DNA of 64,000 bases, from NCBI GenBank assembly GCA_965216845.1, contig OZ244200.1, positions 2,418,001 through 2,482,000 of the forward strand. Reading direction: 5' to 3'. The notes under the pieces are model-generated. The model saw nothing but the letters and a program-made list of their open reading frames with translations, ran no database searches and was not told where the DNA came from. Source of the DNA: Panacagrimonas sp965216845 (GTDB lineage: Bacteria; Pseudomonadota; Gammaproteobacteria; Nevskiales; Nevskiaceae). This document shows, piece after piece, positions 17,896-26,218 of this stretch. How positions within the stretch are numbered: the stretch's first letter is position 1; each line of letters opens with the position of its first letter. Position numbers and translations under genes: made by a program.

Positions 17896-19101
17896 ATGAG
17901 CAGCGGAATTCGTGACAAGGTGGCCATTCTGGGCATGGGTTGCTCGCGTTTTGGCGAGCGCTGGGACATGGGCGCCGAAGAATTGATGGAAGAAGCCTTT
18001 TCCGAGGCCCTGACCGACGCCGGCATCGACGCGCCCCAGATCGGCGCGGCCTGGCTGGGTTCGTGCATGGACGAGGTCAACATCGGCAAATCGGCCACCC
18101 CGGCCTCGCTGGCGTTGCGGCTCGACAACATCCCGGTGACACGGGTCGAGAACTACTGCGCCACCGGGACCGAAGCCTTTCGTGGCGCGGTGTACGCGGT
18201 CGCCGCTGGCGCCTGCGACATCGCGCTGGCCATCGGCGTGGAGAAGCTCAAGGACACCGGCTACGGCGGTCTGCCGGGGCTGGAAATCGGCTCGCTGCCG
18301 CCGCTGTGGTGGCCCAACCTGTCGGCGCCGGGCGTCTTTGCGCAAGTGGCCAGCGCCTACATGGAGCGCTACAAGGTATCGCGCGACACCCTCAAGCGCG
18401 CGCTGGCTGAAATCTCGGCCAAAAGCCACGTCAACGGCGCCAGGAATCCCAAGGCGCACCTGCGCAAGCCGGTGAGCTGCGATGCCATCATGGGCGCGCC
18501 CATGGTGGCCGAGCCGCTGGGCCTGTTCGACTGCTGCGGCGTCTCCGACGGTTCGGCCGCGGCCATCGTCACCACCCCCGAAATCGCCAAGTCGCTGGGC
18601 AAGCATCCCGAGCAGATGGTCACGGTCAAGGCGCTGCAGCTGGCGCTTTCCAATGGCGCCGAAGGCGGCTACAACGACTGGGACGGCTCCTACATTCTGA
18701 CCACCCGCAAGGCCGCGCAACGTGCCTATGCCGAAGCCGGCATCAAGCAGCCGCGCCAGGAACTGTCGATGTTCGAGGTTCACGACTGCTTCTCGATCAC
18801 CGAGCTGGTGACGATGGAAGATCTGGGCCTGTCCGAGGACGGCGGCGCCGTCAAGGACGTGATGGATGGCTTCTACAACGCCGACGGCCAGATCCCCTGC
18901 CAGATCGATGGCGGCCTCAAGTGTTTCGGCCATCCCATCGGCGCCTCCGGCATCCGCATGGTCTACGAAATGTACCTGCAGCTGCTGGGCCGCGCGGGCG
19001 AGCGCCAGCTCAAGGATCCGCGCTACGGCCTGACCCACAACCTGGGCGGCTTCCCGCACCAGAATGTGGTCGGCATTTCCATCGTCGGTCGCTATCAGTA
19101 A
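17896..19101 (+). CDS. Thiolase-family acyltransferase (SCP-x type)
   Basis: The 401-residue thiolase retains the nucleophilic Cys88 (VENYCATGTEA), the HDCFSITE motif and the CFGHPIGASG glycine-rich end. It would cleave a 3-ketoacyl-CoA or condense acyl-CoAs. The ATG at 17896 is one base after the previous stop, so the two are tightly coupled. Archaeal genomes pair thiolase, HMG-CoA synthase and DUF35 as a complex; the gene order here recalls that arrangement. Confidence 0.85.
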   Translation: MSSGIRDKVAILGMGCSRFGERWDMGAEELMEEAFSEALTDAGIDAPQIGAAWLGSCMDEVNIGKSATPASLALRLDNIPVTRVENYCATGTEAFRGAVYAVAAGACDIALAIGVEKLKDTGYGGLPGLEIGSLPPLWWPNLSAPGVFAQVASAYMERYKVSRDTLKRALAEISAKSHVNGARNPKAHLRKPVSCDAIMGAPMVAEPLGLFDCCGVSDGSAAAIVTTPEIAKSLGKHPEQMVTVKALQLALSNGAEGGYNDWDGSYILTTRKAAQRAYAEAGIKQPRQELSMFEVHDCFSITELVTMEDLGLSEDGGAVKDVMDGFYNADGQIPCQIDGGLKCFGHPIGASGIRMVYEMYLQLLGRAGERQLKDPRYGLTHNLGGFPHQNVVGISIVGRYQ

Positions 19102-19131
19102 CTTTTTCAAGTTCCACCAGGAGCCCTGCGC

Positions 19132-20310
19132 ATGAATCCCCTCGCGGCCATCGTCGCCGTGTCCGAGATGAAACCCGGACGCTACCCGCATTACAACGGC
19201 ATGGAGATGTACCGGCAGGTCATCGCCCAATTCCTGCGCGAATGGCCGCAATTGCGACCCTCGGACATCGGCGGCCTGCTGTCGGCGCCGGCCGGCATGG
19301 CCTCGGCCGACGGCACCGACGTGTTCGCGCACGAAAAGATCGCCGAAGAACTGGGCATCGAGCCGAGCTTCAGCGAAACCATCAATGCCGGCGGCGGCAC
19401 CTACGCGCTGATGCTGATCCGCGCGGCCCTGGCCATCGAGCGCGGGCTGTGCGATTCGGTGCTCTGCCTGGGCGCGGGCCGCTTTCCCAATGTGGGCAGC
19501 GGCATGGCCGAGATGATGAGCAAGCTCATCAGCCATCCCGAATTCGAATACCCCTACGGCACCTACATCCCACCCATCTTCGCGCTCAACGCCACCCGCC
19601 ACATGCACGAATTCGGCACCACCCGCGAGCAGCTGGCGCAGGTGGCGGTGTCGCAGCGTCAGTGGTCGCTGCTGCACCCGGACGCGCTGATGGCCCCGCA
19701 GGGGGCGCTGACCATCGACCAGGTGCTGTCCTCGCGCCCCATCGCCTACCCGTTCAATCTGCTGGATTGCTCGGTGCCCAGCGAAGGCGGCTCGGCGGTA
19801 TTGGTGGTGTCTCCAGGCATCGCCAGGCGTTATGCCGACAAACCCTGCTTCCTGTACGGCTACGGCGAAAAACACACCCATTCCAGCATCAGCCAGGCGC
19901 ATGACCTGACCACGCTGGGCTCCAAGGAGACCTCGGCCCAGGCCTACCGCATGGCGGGCGTCGGCCCCGAGGACATGGACTTCGCCCAGCTCTACGACTC
20001 TTTCAGCATCAATCCCATCATCTACGCCGAAGACCTCGGCCTGTGCCCCAAGGGTCAGGGCGGGGCGTTCTTCGCCGATGGCCGCACCGCCCCCGGCGGC
20101 GAGTTCCCGGTCAATACCTACGGCGGGCTGATGTCCTTCGGCCATGTCGGCGACGCCTCCGGCCAGACCATGATCGTGGAAGCCGCACGCCAGGTCATGG
20201 GCATCGCCGGCGGCGAACGTCAATTGAAGAAAGCCGGCCTGGGCGTCGTCCACTGCTACGGCGGCATGATGTCCGAGCACGCCACCCTCGTCCTGGGGAG
20301 CCCGTCATGA
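19132..20310 (+). CDS. Thiolase-like protein lacking the nucleophilic cysteine (possible Ltp2-type aldolase)
   Basis: The 392-residue thiolase-fold protein has Ala86 (ETINAGGGTYA) where the active thiolase next door has Cys88, and LYDSFSI in place of HDCFS, so Cys and His are both lost while Tyr appears. GHVGDASG keeps the distal His. Such changes are known in Ltp2-type retro-aldolases that split steroid side chains together with a DUF35 protein. The next gene is a stand-alone DUF35 overlapping by four bases, supporting that model. Activity is inferred, not shown. Confidence 0.78.
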   Translation: MNPLAAIVAVSEMKPGRYPHYNGMEMYRQVIAQFLREWPQLRPSDIGGLLSAPAGMASADGTDVFAHEKIAEELGIEPSFSETINAGGGTYALMLIRAALAIERGLCDSVLCLGAGRFPNVGSGMAEMMSKLISHPEFEYPYGTYIPPIFALNATRHMHEFGTTREQLAQVAVSQRQWSLLHPDALMAPQGALTIDQVLSSRPIAYPFNLLDCSVPSEGGSAVLVVSPGIARRYADKPCFLYGYGEKHTHSSISQAHDLTTLGSKETSAQAYRMAGVGPEDMDFAQLYDSFSINPIIYAEDLGLCPKGQGGAFFADGRTAPGGEFPVNTYGGLMSFGHVGDASGQTMIVEAARQVMGIAGGERQLKKAGLGVVHCYGGMMSEHATLVLGSPS

Positions 20311-20723
20311 GCCAGACCACCGTCAATCCCAAGCCGGTTCCGGAGATCAACGCGCACAGCAAGCCCTACTGGGACGGCGCGCAGCGCGGCGAGCTGATGA
20401 TCCAGCGTTGCCGCGGCACCGGCAAGCCGTTCATGTACGCGCGCTGCTGGAGCCCGTTCGACTTCTCACCCGACCCGACCTGGGAAAAGGCCAGCGGGCT
20501 GGGCACGGTGTTCAGCTACACCATCGTGTATCAGCCGCCCTACCCGGCCTTCAAGGCCGACTGCCCCTTCGTGATGGCCATCATCGAGCTCGACGAAGGC
20601 CCGCAGATGATGAGCAACATCCTCAACTGCGACCCCGAATCCGTGCGCATCGGCATGAAGGTCAAGCTGTGCTTCGAAACCCGCGGCGACGGCTTCCAGA
20701 TTCCGCAGTTCGAACCCGCCTGA
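20307..20723 (+). CDS. DUF35 OB-fold protein with degenerate zinc ribbon
   Basis: The 138-residue protein has the DUF35 order: N-terminal helix (KPYWDGAQRGELMIQRC), rubredoxin-like ribbon, then an OB-fold (GTVFSYTIVYQPPYPAF). Only one Cys of each CxxC pair remains (CRGT and CWSP), so it may not bind zinc. It overlaps the thiolase-like gene (ATGA), which suggests a complex such as Ltp2-ChsH2(DUF35). Confidence 0.82.
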   Translation: MSQTTVNPKPVPEINAHSKPYWDGAQRGELMIQRCRGTGKPFMYARCWSPFDFSPDPTWEKASGLGTVFSYTIVYQPPYPAFKADCPFVMAIIELDEGPQMMSNILNCDPESVRIGMKVKLCFETRGDGFQIPQFEPA

Positions 20724-20781
20724 GCCTTTTTGGGCGGCACAAGCCGTTTTTCCGAACAAACCCGACAAGCAGGAGCCTGCC

Positions 20782-21924
20782 ATGAGCGAAGAATCCATTG
20801 CCGCCGTCCGTGAAGCTGCGGAAGGCCTGACCCGCGGCATCTCGCGCGATTACTGGTTGCAATGCGCCAGGGAAAAGAAATTCCCGCAGAAACTCTGGGA
20901 TGCGATGGCCGAAACCGGGCTGCTGGGGCTGACCGTCCCCGAGGAACACGGCGGCAGCGGTGGTGGCCTGTCCGAGCTGATGGTGCTCAACGAGATCACC
21001 GGCCGCGCCGGCATCATCTCCTTGTTCTTCGTGCTCGGCAGCTTCGCGCGCATGCCGATCATCAAGCACGGCACCCCCGAACAGATCGCAAAATTCGTCA
21101 CGCCCACCGCCACCGGCGAGGGCAAGATGTGTTTCGGCGTCACCGAACCCAATGCCGGCACCAACACCTTCCGCCTGCAGACCACCGCCGCCAGGAATGA
21201 CAGCGGCTGGCTGGTCAATGGCTCCAAGGTGTTCATCACCGGCGCCAAGGACTCGACCTCGATGCTGCTGATCGCGCGCACCTCGGCGTTCGACCCCGAT
21301 CGCCCGCGCGGTGGGCTGTCGCTGTTCGTGCTGGACTCGCACACCCCGGGCATCGAGTTCCAGCGGCTGAATATCGACGTGCTGGGCGAAAGCCAGTATC
21401 TGGTGTTCTTCAAGGATGCGCAGCTGCCGCCGGATGCGCTGATCGGCGAAGAAGGCAAAGGCATGAAATACCTGTTCGACGGCCTCAACACCGAGCGCCT
21501 GGTGCTGGCCTCGATGGCCGTGGGCCTGGGCAACCGCGCACTGGACAAGGCGGTGGAGTACGCAAAGGAACGCGCGCCCTTCGGCACGCCCGTCGGCAGC
21601 TACCAGGGCCTGCAACATCCCATGGCGCGCGCCAAGGCGCACCTGGAAGCCTCGCGCCTGGTCATGCAGGAAGCCGCCCGCACCTTCGACCGCGGCGAGG
21701 ACGCCGGCCCGCTGTCAAACATGGCCAAGCTGCTCACCTCCGAAGCCTGCGAGGCGGCGGTGGACATCGCCCTGCAAGCCCACGGCGGCTATGGTTTCGA
21801 TCAGGACTACGACGTGATCACACTGTGGCCCTTCGCCCGCCTGATGCGCGTGGCGCCGGTCAACAACGAGATGATCCTCAATTACATCGGCGAGCACGTG
21901 CTCGGCCTGCCACGCTCTTACTGA
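20782..21924 (+). CDS. Acyl-CoA dehydrogenase
   Basis: The 380-residue acyl-CoA dehydrogenase has FGVTEPNAGTNTFRLQTT, NGSKVFITGAKDS and NTERLVLASMAVG with the Glu at the isovaleryl-type base position. The end EHVLGLPRSY matches the dehydrogenase at 7517. It follows the DUF35 gene by 58 bases with CAGGAG before the ATG. Citronellyl- or branched-chain acyl-CoA would fit the carboxylase genes downstream, by inference. Confidence 0.85.
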   Translation: MSEESIAAVREAAEGLTRGISRDYWLQCAREKKFPQKLWDAMAETGLLGLTVPEEHGGSGGGLSELMVLNEITGRAGIISLFFVLGSFARMPIIKHGTPEQIAKFVTPTATGEGKMCFGVTEPNAGTNTFRLQTTAARNDSGWLVNGSKVFITGAKDSTSMLLIARTSAFDPDRPRGGLSLFVLDSHTPGIEFQRLNIDVLGESQYLVFFKDAQLPPDALIGEEGKGMKYLFDGLNTERLVLASMAVGLGNRALDKAVEYAKERAPFGTPVGSYQGLQHPMARAKAHLEASRLVMQEAARTFDRGEDAGPLSNMAKLLTSEACEAAVDIALQAHGGYGFDQDYDVITLWPFARLMRVAPVNNEMILNYIGEHVLGLPRSY

Positions 21925-21952
21925 CGCTGCGCCCGCACCACGACCCTGACCC

Positions 21953-22426
21953 ATGGCCAACGATCTGTCCGTCACCACAGCGCCCTACTTGTTCAAGCAA
22001 CGCTGGAACGAAAGTCCGTTCATGCAAGCCCAGGGCCTGACCGCCGAGGAAATCACGCCCGGCGAAGTCGCGCTGCACCTGGCGGCGCCGACCCCCGCCC
22101 AGCGCGGCGCGGGCGGGCCGCCCGACGCCATCAACGGCGGGGTGATTTCGTACATGTTCGACGGCGCGCTGGGCTACGCCATCGTCTCGGCACAACTGCC
22201 GGCCCTCGAAGCCGCCGGATTGTCGCTGGCCAGCTATTCGCAGGTGACGATGAATCTCGACATCACCTACCTGGCGGCCGCCCAGGGCGAGCGCTTCAAG
22301 GCCATCGGCCGCGTGCTGCGCGCCGGCCGTGGCACGGCCTTCGCCGAAGGCGAGCTGCTCAACGAGCGCGGTGAAGTCTGCGCCAGCGCCAAGGGCATCT
22401 GGCGCGTGTTCTGGCCACGGCAGTAA
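21953..22426 (+). CDS. PaaI-like hotdog thioesterase
   Basis: The 157-residue single-hotdog protein has INGGVISYMFDGALGYAI, where Asn-Gly-Gly and Asp match the active site of PaaI thioesterases (usually HGG plus Asp). It would release CoA from stalled acyl-CoAs. It sits between the dehydrogenase and the AtuA-like gene, with short spacers on each side. Confidence 0.8.
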   Translation: MANDLSVTTAPYLFKQRWNESPFMQAQGLTAEEITPGEVALHLAAPTPAQRGAGGPPDAINGGVISYMFDGALGYAIVSAQLPALEAAGLSLASYSQVTMNLDITYLAAAQGERFKAIGRVLRAGRGTAFAEGELLNERGEVCASAKGIWRVFWPRQ

Positions 22427-22453
22427 TTCCCCCACCTTCGATCGGGTTCGAGC

Positions 22454-24223
22454 ATGAAACAGACTTCCCTGCGTATCGGCTGCGCCTCCGGCTTCTGGGG
22501 TGACACCGAGAACGCCGCCGCCCAGTTGGTCCATGGCGGCAACATCGACGTGCTGGTCTTCGACTATCTGGCCGAGATCACCATGTCGCTGCTGACACGG
22601 GTCAAGGCCAGGAACCCCGACGCCGGCTTTGCGCCCGACTTTGTCAGCACCCTGCGACCGCTGCTGCGCGAAATCAAGGCGCGCGGCATCCGCGTGGTCA
22701 GCAATGCCGGCGGCGTCAATCCAGGCGCCTGTCGTCAGGCGCTGGCCAGCGCCGCCGAAGCCGAAGGCCTGAGCCTGAAAATCGCTGCGGTCAGCGGCGA
22801 CGACCTGCTGCCGCAGGTCGAGGCGATGCGCCAGGCCGAGGTCCGCGAAATGTTCAGCGGTGCGCCGCTACCCGCCAGGCTGGCCAGCGCCAATGCCTAT
22901 CTGGGTGCCTTTCCGATCGCCGCTGCGCTCGACGCCGGCGCCGACATCGTCGTCACCGGTCGCTGTGTGGACAGCGCCGTCGTACTCGGCCCCCTGATTC
23001 ACGCCTTCGGCTGGAAACCCGACGATTACGACCAGCTCGCCCAGGGCAGCCTGGCCGGCCACGTCATCGAATGTGGCACCCAGTGCACCGGCGGCAACTA
23101 CACCGACTGGCATCGCGTCCAGGGCTGGGAGAACATGGGCTTTCCCATCGCCGACTGCGCGCCCGACGGCAGCTTCGTCGTCGAAAAACCCGAGGGCACC
23201 GGCGGCCTGATCGACCCTTCAACGGTCGGCGAGCAGGTGGTCTACGAGATCGGCGATCCGCGCAACTATCTGCTGCCGGACGTCGCCTGCGACTTCAGCC
23301 GCATCCAGTTGGAGACGGTCGGCGACCACCGCGTGCGCGTCAGCGGTGCGCGCGGTCGCCCGCCCAGCGACCAGTGCAAGGTCAGCGCCACCTATGCCGA
23401 CGGCTTTCGCGCCACCGCGCAATTCATGATCGGCGGCATCGACGCCGCAGCCAAGGCCCAGCGCACCGGCGAGGCGCTGCTGGCACGCTGTCGGCGCCTG
23501 TTCGCCGAACGCGGACTGGGCGACTTCACCGAAACCAGCATCGAGGCCCTGGGCAGCGAAGCCACCTACGGCCCGCATGCGCGCGCCCACACCCGCGAAG
23601 TCATCGTCAAGGTCGCCGCCCGCCACCCGGACAAGAACGCGCTGGAGATCTTCTCGCGCGAAATGGCGCCGATGGCGCTGGCCAGCGCACCGGCCATCAC
23701 CGGCTTCTCCGGTGGTCGGCCCAAGGTCACGCCGGTGATCCGCCTGTTCTCGCTGCTCTGGCCAAAGACCAACATCCGGGTCAACGTCGAGCTCGACGGC
23801 AAACCCATCGCCTGCCCGCAGCTGAGCGGCACCGCGCCGCAACCGCTGCCGCCGGAACAAATCCCCGCGCCACCGACCGCCGCAAGCACGCACAGCGTCC
23901 CGCTGCTGCGTCTGGCCTGGGGCCGCAGCGGTGACAAGGGCGACAGCGCCAACATCGGCATCCTGGCGCGGCAGCCCGAATACCTGCCGTGGATTCGGGC
24001 GGCGCTGACCGAACAGGCCGTCGCCCAGTGGTTCGCCCACCTCACCCAGGGGCCGGTGCACCGCTACGAATGGCCAGGGCTGAACGGCCTCAACTTCCTG
24101 CTGGAGCGCGCACTCGGCGGCGGCGGCATCGCCTCGTTGCGCATCGACCCGCAGGGCAAGGCCTACGCCCAGATGCTGCTCGACTTCCCCATTCCCGTTC
24201 CCGCCGGCCTGATCACCGAATGA
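22454..24223 (+). CDS. atuA: AtuA family protein (DUF1446 with C-terminal AtuA-like domain)
   Basis: The 589-residue protein joins an N-terminal DUF1446 domain (about 1-450; RIGCASGFWGD, VTGRCVDSAVVLGPLIHAFGW) to a C-terminal ferredoxin-fold AtuA-like domain (GRSGDKGDSANIGI near residue 500). AtuA is required for acyclic terpene utilisation in Pseudomonas, but its reaction is unknown. Here it directly precedes, and overlaps by four bases, the acyl-CoA carboxylase genes, the same association as in atu and related clusters. It may equally act in another branched acyl-CoA pathway. Confidence 0.85.
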   Translation: MKQTSLRIGCASGFWGDTENAAAQLVHGGNIDVLVFDYLAEITMSLLTRVKARNPDAGFAPDFVSTLRPLLREIKARGIRVVSNAGGVNPGACRQALASAAEAEGLSLKIAAVSGDDLLPQVEAMRQAEVREMFSGAPLPARLASANAYLGAFPIAAALDAGADIVVTGRCVDSAVVLGPLIHAFGWKPDDYDQLAQGSLAGHVIECGTQCTGGNYTDWHRVQGWENMGFPIADCAPDGSFVVEKPEGTGGLIDPSTVGEQVVYEIGDPRNYLLPDVACDFSRIQLETVGDHRVRVSGARGRPPSDQCKVSATYADGFRATAQFMIGGIDAAAKAQRTGEALLARCRRLFAERGLGDFTETSIEALGSEATYGPHARAHTREVIVKVAARHPDKNALEIFSREMAPMALASAPAITGFSGGRPKVTPVIRLFSLLWPKTNIRVNVELDGKPIACPQLSGTAPQPLPPEQIPAPPTAASTHSVPLLRLAWGRSGDKGDSANIGILARQPEYLPWIRAALTEQAVAQWFAHLTQGPVHRYEWPGLNGLNFLLERALGGGGIASLRIDPQGKAYAQMLLDFPIPVPAGLITE

Positions 24224-25701
24224 CCCCACAACCGATACGGCGACTGCTGGTCGCCAACCGCGGCGAGATCGCCGCCCGTATCCTGCGAACCGCACGCGCA
24301 CAGGGCCTTGAATGCGCCATCGTGCGTCACCCGTCCGAGGACGGCGGCCTGGCGCCGCAGCTCGCCGACACCATCCTGCGCATCGAAGGGGCAACGCCGG
24401 TCGCTGCTTATCTCGACGTGGCCGAGATCGTGCGCGTGGCACGTGAATGGGGCGCCGACGCAGTGCACCCCGGCTACGGATTCCTGTCCGAGAACGCGCG
24501 TCTGGCGCAGGGGCTGGCCGAGGCCGGCATCGGTTTTGTCGGTCCCACGCCCGAGGTGATCGAGCTGATGGGCGACAAGATCCGTGCGCGCAACTTCGTG
24601 GTCGAGCGCGGCTTTCCGGTCGCACCCAGCGCCATCGAGGCCGACGACCCCGACAGCTTCCCCCAGCGGGCGCTCGCCGTGGGTCTGCCCGTGCTCATCA
24701 AGCCCGCCGCAGGCGGCGGTGGCAAGGGCATGCGGATCGTGCGCGAAGCCGCGGCCCTGGAAACCGAGCTCGCCACCGCACGCCGCGAGGGCGAACGCTA
24801 CTTTGGCGACGGTCGCCTGTTTGTGGAGCGTTACGTCGAGCGCCCACGGCACATCGAGGTACAGGTCTTCGGCGACAGTCACGGCAACGTCGTGCATTTC
24901 GGCGAGCGCGAATGCTCGGTGCAGCGGCGCTTTCAGAAGATCATCGAGGAAACACCTTCGCCGGCCCTGACTTGCGAAAAGCGCGCCGAAATCTGTGAGG
25001 CGGCGGTCGGCATCGCCCGCGCGGCCGGGTACGTCGGTGCCGGAACGGTGGAGTTCATCTATGGCGCCGGCGGCGAGTTCTATTTCCTGGAAATGAATAC
25101 GCGCCTGCAGGTCGAGCACCCAGTCACCGAGATGGTCACAGGTTTTGACCTGGTGGCCGAGCAGTTGCGTGTCTGTCAGGGCGAAGCACTCGGCTACGCG
25201 CAGTCCGACATCAGCATGCAGGGTCACTCGATCGAGCTGCGCATCTGTGCCGAAGACCCAGCGCAGGGCTTCGTGCCCGCGACCGGAACGATCCATCTGC
25301 TGCGCGAGGCCAGCGGCCCCGGCGTGCGTCTGGACAGCGGCGTCCACCAGGGTCAGCGTATCGGTTCGGACTTCGACCCGCTACTGTCGAAGCTGATCGT
25401 GCATGGCCGTGATCGCCGCCAGGCCATTGCGCGCGCACGACAGGCCCTGCGCGATACCGCGCTGCTGGGCGTGACCACCAACACGGCCTATCTGGATCGC
25501 GTACTCGCCCATTCGCAGTTTGCCGCCGGCGATTACAGCACGGCGTTTCTCGACGAGCAGAGTGACGCATTGTCGGGTCAGGACGAGACACTGCCCACCG
25601 ACCTGCTGCTGGCGGCTGCAGCATTGAGTGACCGACAGCTGGTCGACGCCGCCGCCTCGATGCCGGCGATCTATGCCGCCATGGGCGGCTGGCGCAACTG
25701 A
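24220..25701 (+). CDS. Acyl-CoA carboxylase alpha subunit, biotin carboxylase part
   Basis: The 493-residue protein is a complete biotin carboxylase domain: LLVANRGEIAARI at the start, ATP-grasp GGGGKG at 165-170, ERECSVQRRFQKIIEE, and EMNTRLQVEHPVTE. It ends at GGWRN, exactly where intact MccA/AtuF-type alpha subunits continue (GWRLN) into the biotin-carrier linker. The biotin carrier is encoded separately 10 bases downstream in another frame, so the alpha subunit is split. The ATG overlaps the AtuA stop (ATGA). Confidence 0.87.
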   Translation: MTPQPIRRLLVANRGEIAARILRTARAQGLECAIVRHPSEDGGLAPQLADTILRIEGATPVAAYLDVAEIVRVAREWGADAVHPGYGFLSENARLAQGLAEAGIGFVGPTPEVIELMGDKIRARNFVVERGFPVAPSAIEADDPDSFPQRALAVGLPVLIKPAAGGGGKGMRIVREAAALETELATARREGERYFGDGRLFVERYVERPRHIEVQVFGDSHGNVVHFGERECSVQRRFQKIIEETPSPALTCEKRAEICEAAVGIARAAGYVGAGTVEFIYGAGGEFYFLEMNTRLQVEHPVTEMVTGFDLVAEQLRVCQGEALGYAQSDISMQGHSIELRICAEDPAQGFVPATGTIHLLREASGPGVRLDSGVHQGQRIGSDFDPLLSKLIVHGRDRRQAIARARQALRDTALLGVTTNTAYLDRVLAHSQFAAGDYSTAFLDEQSDALSGQDETLPTDLLLAAAALSDRQLVDAAASMPAIYAAMGGWRN

Positions 25702-25711
25702 ACCATCGACC

Positions 25712-26218
25712 ATGAAAAAAATTATAGTCATCAACGACGAACAACACAGCTGCGCGCTGACGCGCAGCTCCGACGGCCTGCGCCTGCAAACCGACGAACG
25801 CAGCGTCGACTGTGCGCTCGAGGCACTCGGCGACGGTCGCCATCGTGTACGCGCAGGCAATGCCCAGCGCGAAGCCCTGATCGCGCAGCACGGGGATCAG
25901 GTCTGGATTCATCTGGACGGTCGCACGCACGAGATCCAGCGACTCAACCCGCTCGATGTCCTGACCGCCAGCGGTCGCGGCGGCGCTGACAGCGCGCAAT
26001 CGCCCATGCCCGGCACCATCCTCACCGTGCAGGTCAAGGCCGGCGAGACCGTCAAATCCGGCCAGGTTCTGCTCACCATGGAAAGCATGAAACTCGAAGT
26101 CACCATCACCGCGCCGCACGACGGCGAGATCGCCGAAGTGCTGTGCGAGCCAGGACAGAGCGTGCCGGTCAAGGCCACGCTGGTGCGTTTTGCCGCCAAG
26201 GCGGAGGCCAGCGCATGA
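25712..26218 (+). CDS. Biotin carboxyl carrier part of the split alpha subunit
   Basis: The 168-residue protein has an N-terminal linker-like beta region (1-85) and a C-terminal biotinyl domain with MESMKLE, Lys127 being the biotin site; Ser replaces the usual Ala of AMKM. 493 plus 168 residues equal the usual ~660 of a fused methylcrotonyl/geranyl-CoA carboxylase alpha chain. The ATG follows a poor ribosome site, and is followed by a run of A residues. Its stop overlaps the next gene. Gene fission or an assembly frameshift would both explain the split. Confidence 0.82.
   Translation: MKKIIVINDEQHSCALTRSSDGLRLQTDERSVDCALEALGDGRHRVRAGNAQREALIAQHGDQVWIHLDGRTHEIQRLNPLDVLTASGRGGADSAQSPMPGTILTVQVKAGETVKSGQVLLTMESMKLEVTITAPHDGEIAEVLCEPGQSVPVKATLVRFAAKAEASA

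Noticed and set aside
17779..20280. 833-codon open frame on the reverse strand
   Set aside because: It lies opposite three well-supported forward genes with conserved motifs. Long antisense frames are common at high GC. Its translation shows no domain pattern.
25628..25711. Upstream extension of the biotin-carrier frame, which would overlap the biotin carboxylase end
   Set aside because: The extension is out of frame with the carboxylase and lacks family similarity; the ATG at 25712 is the plausible start.
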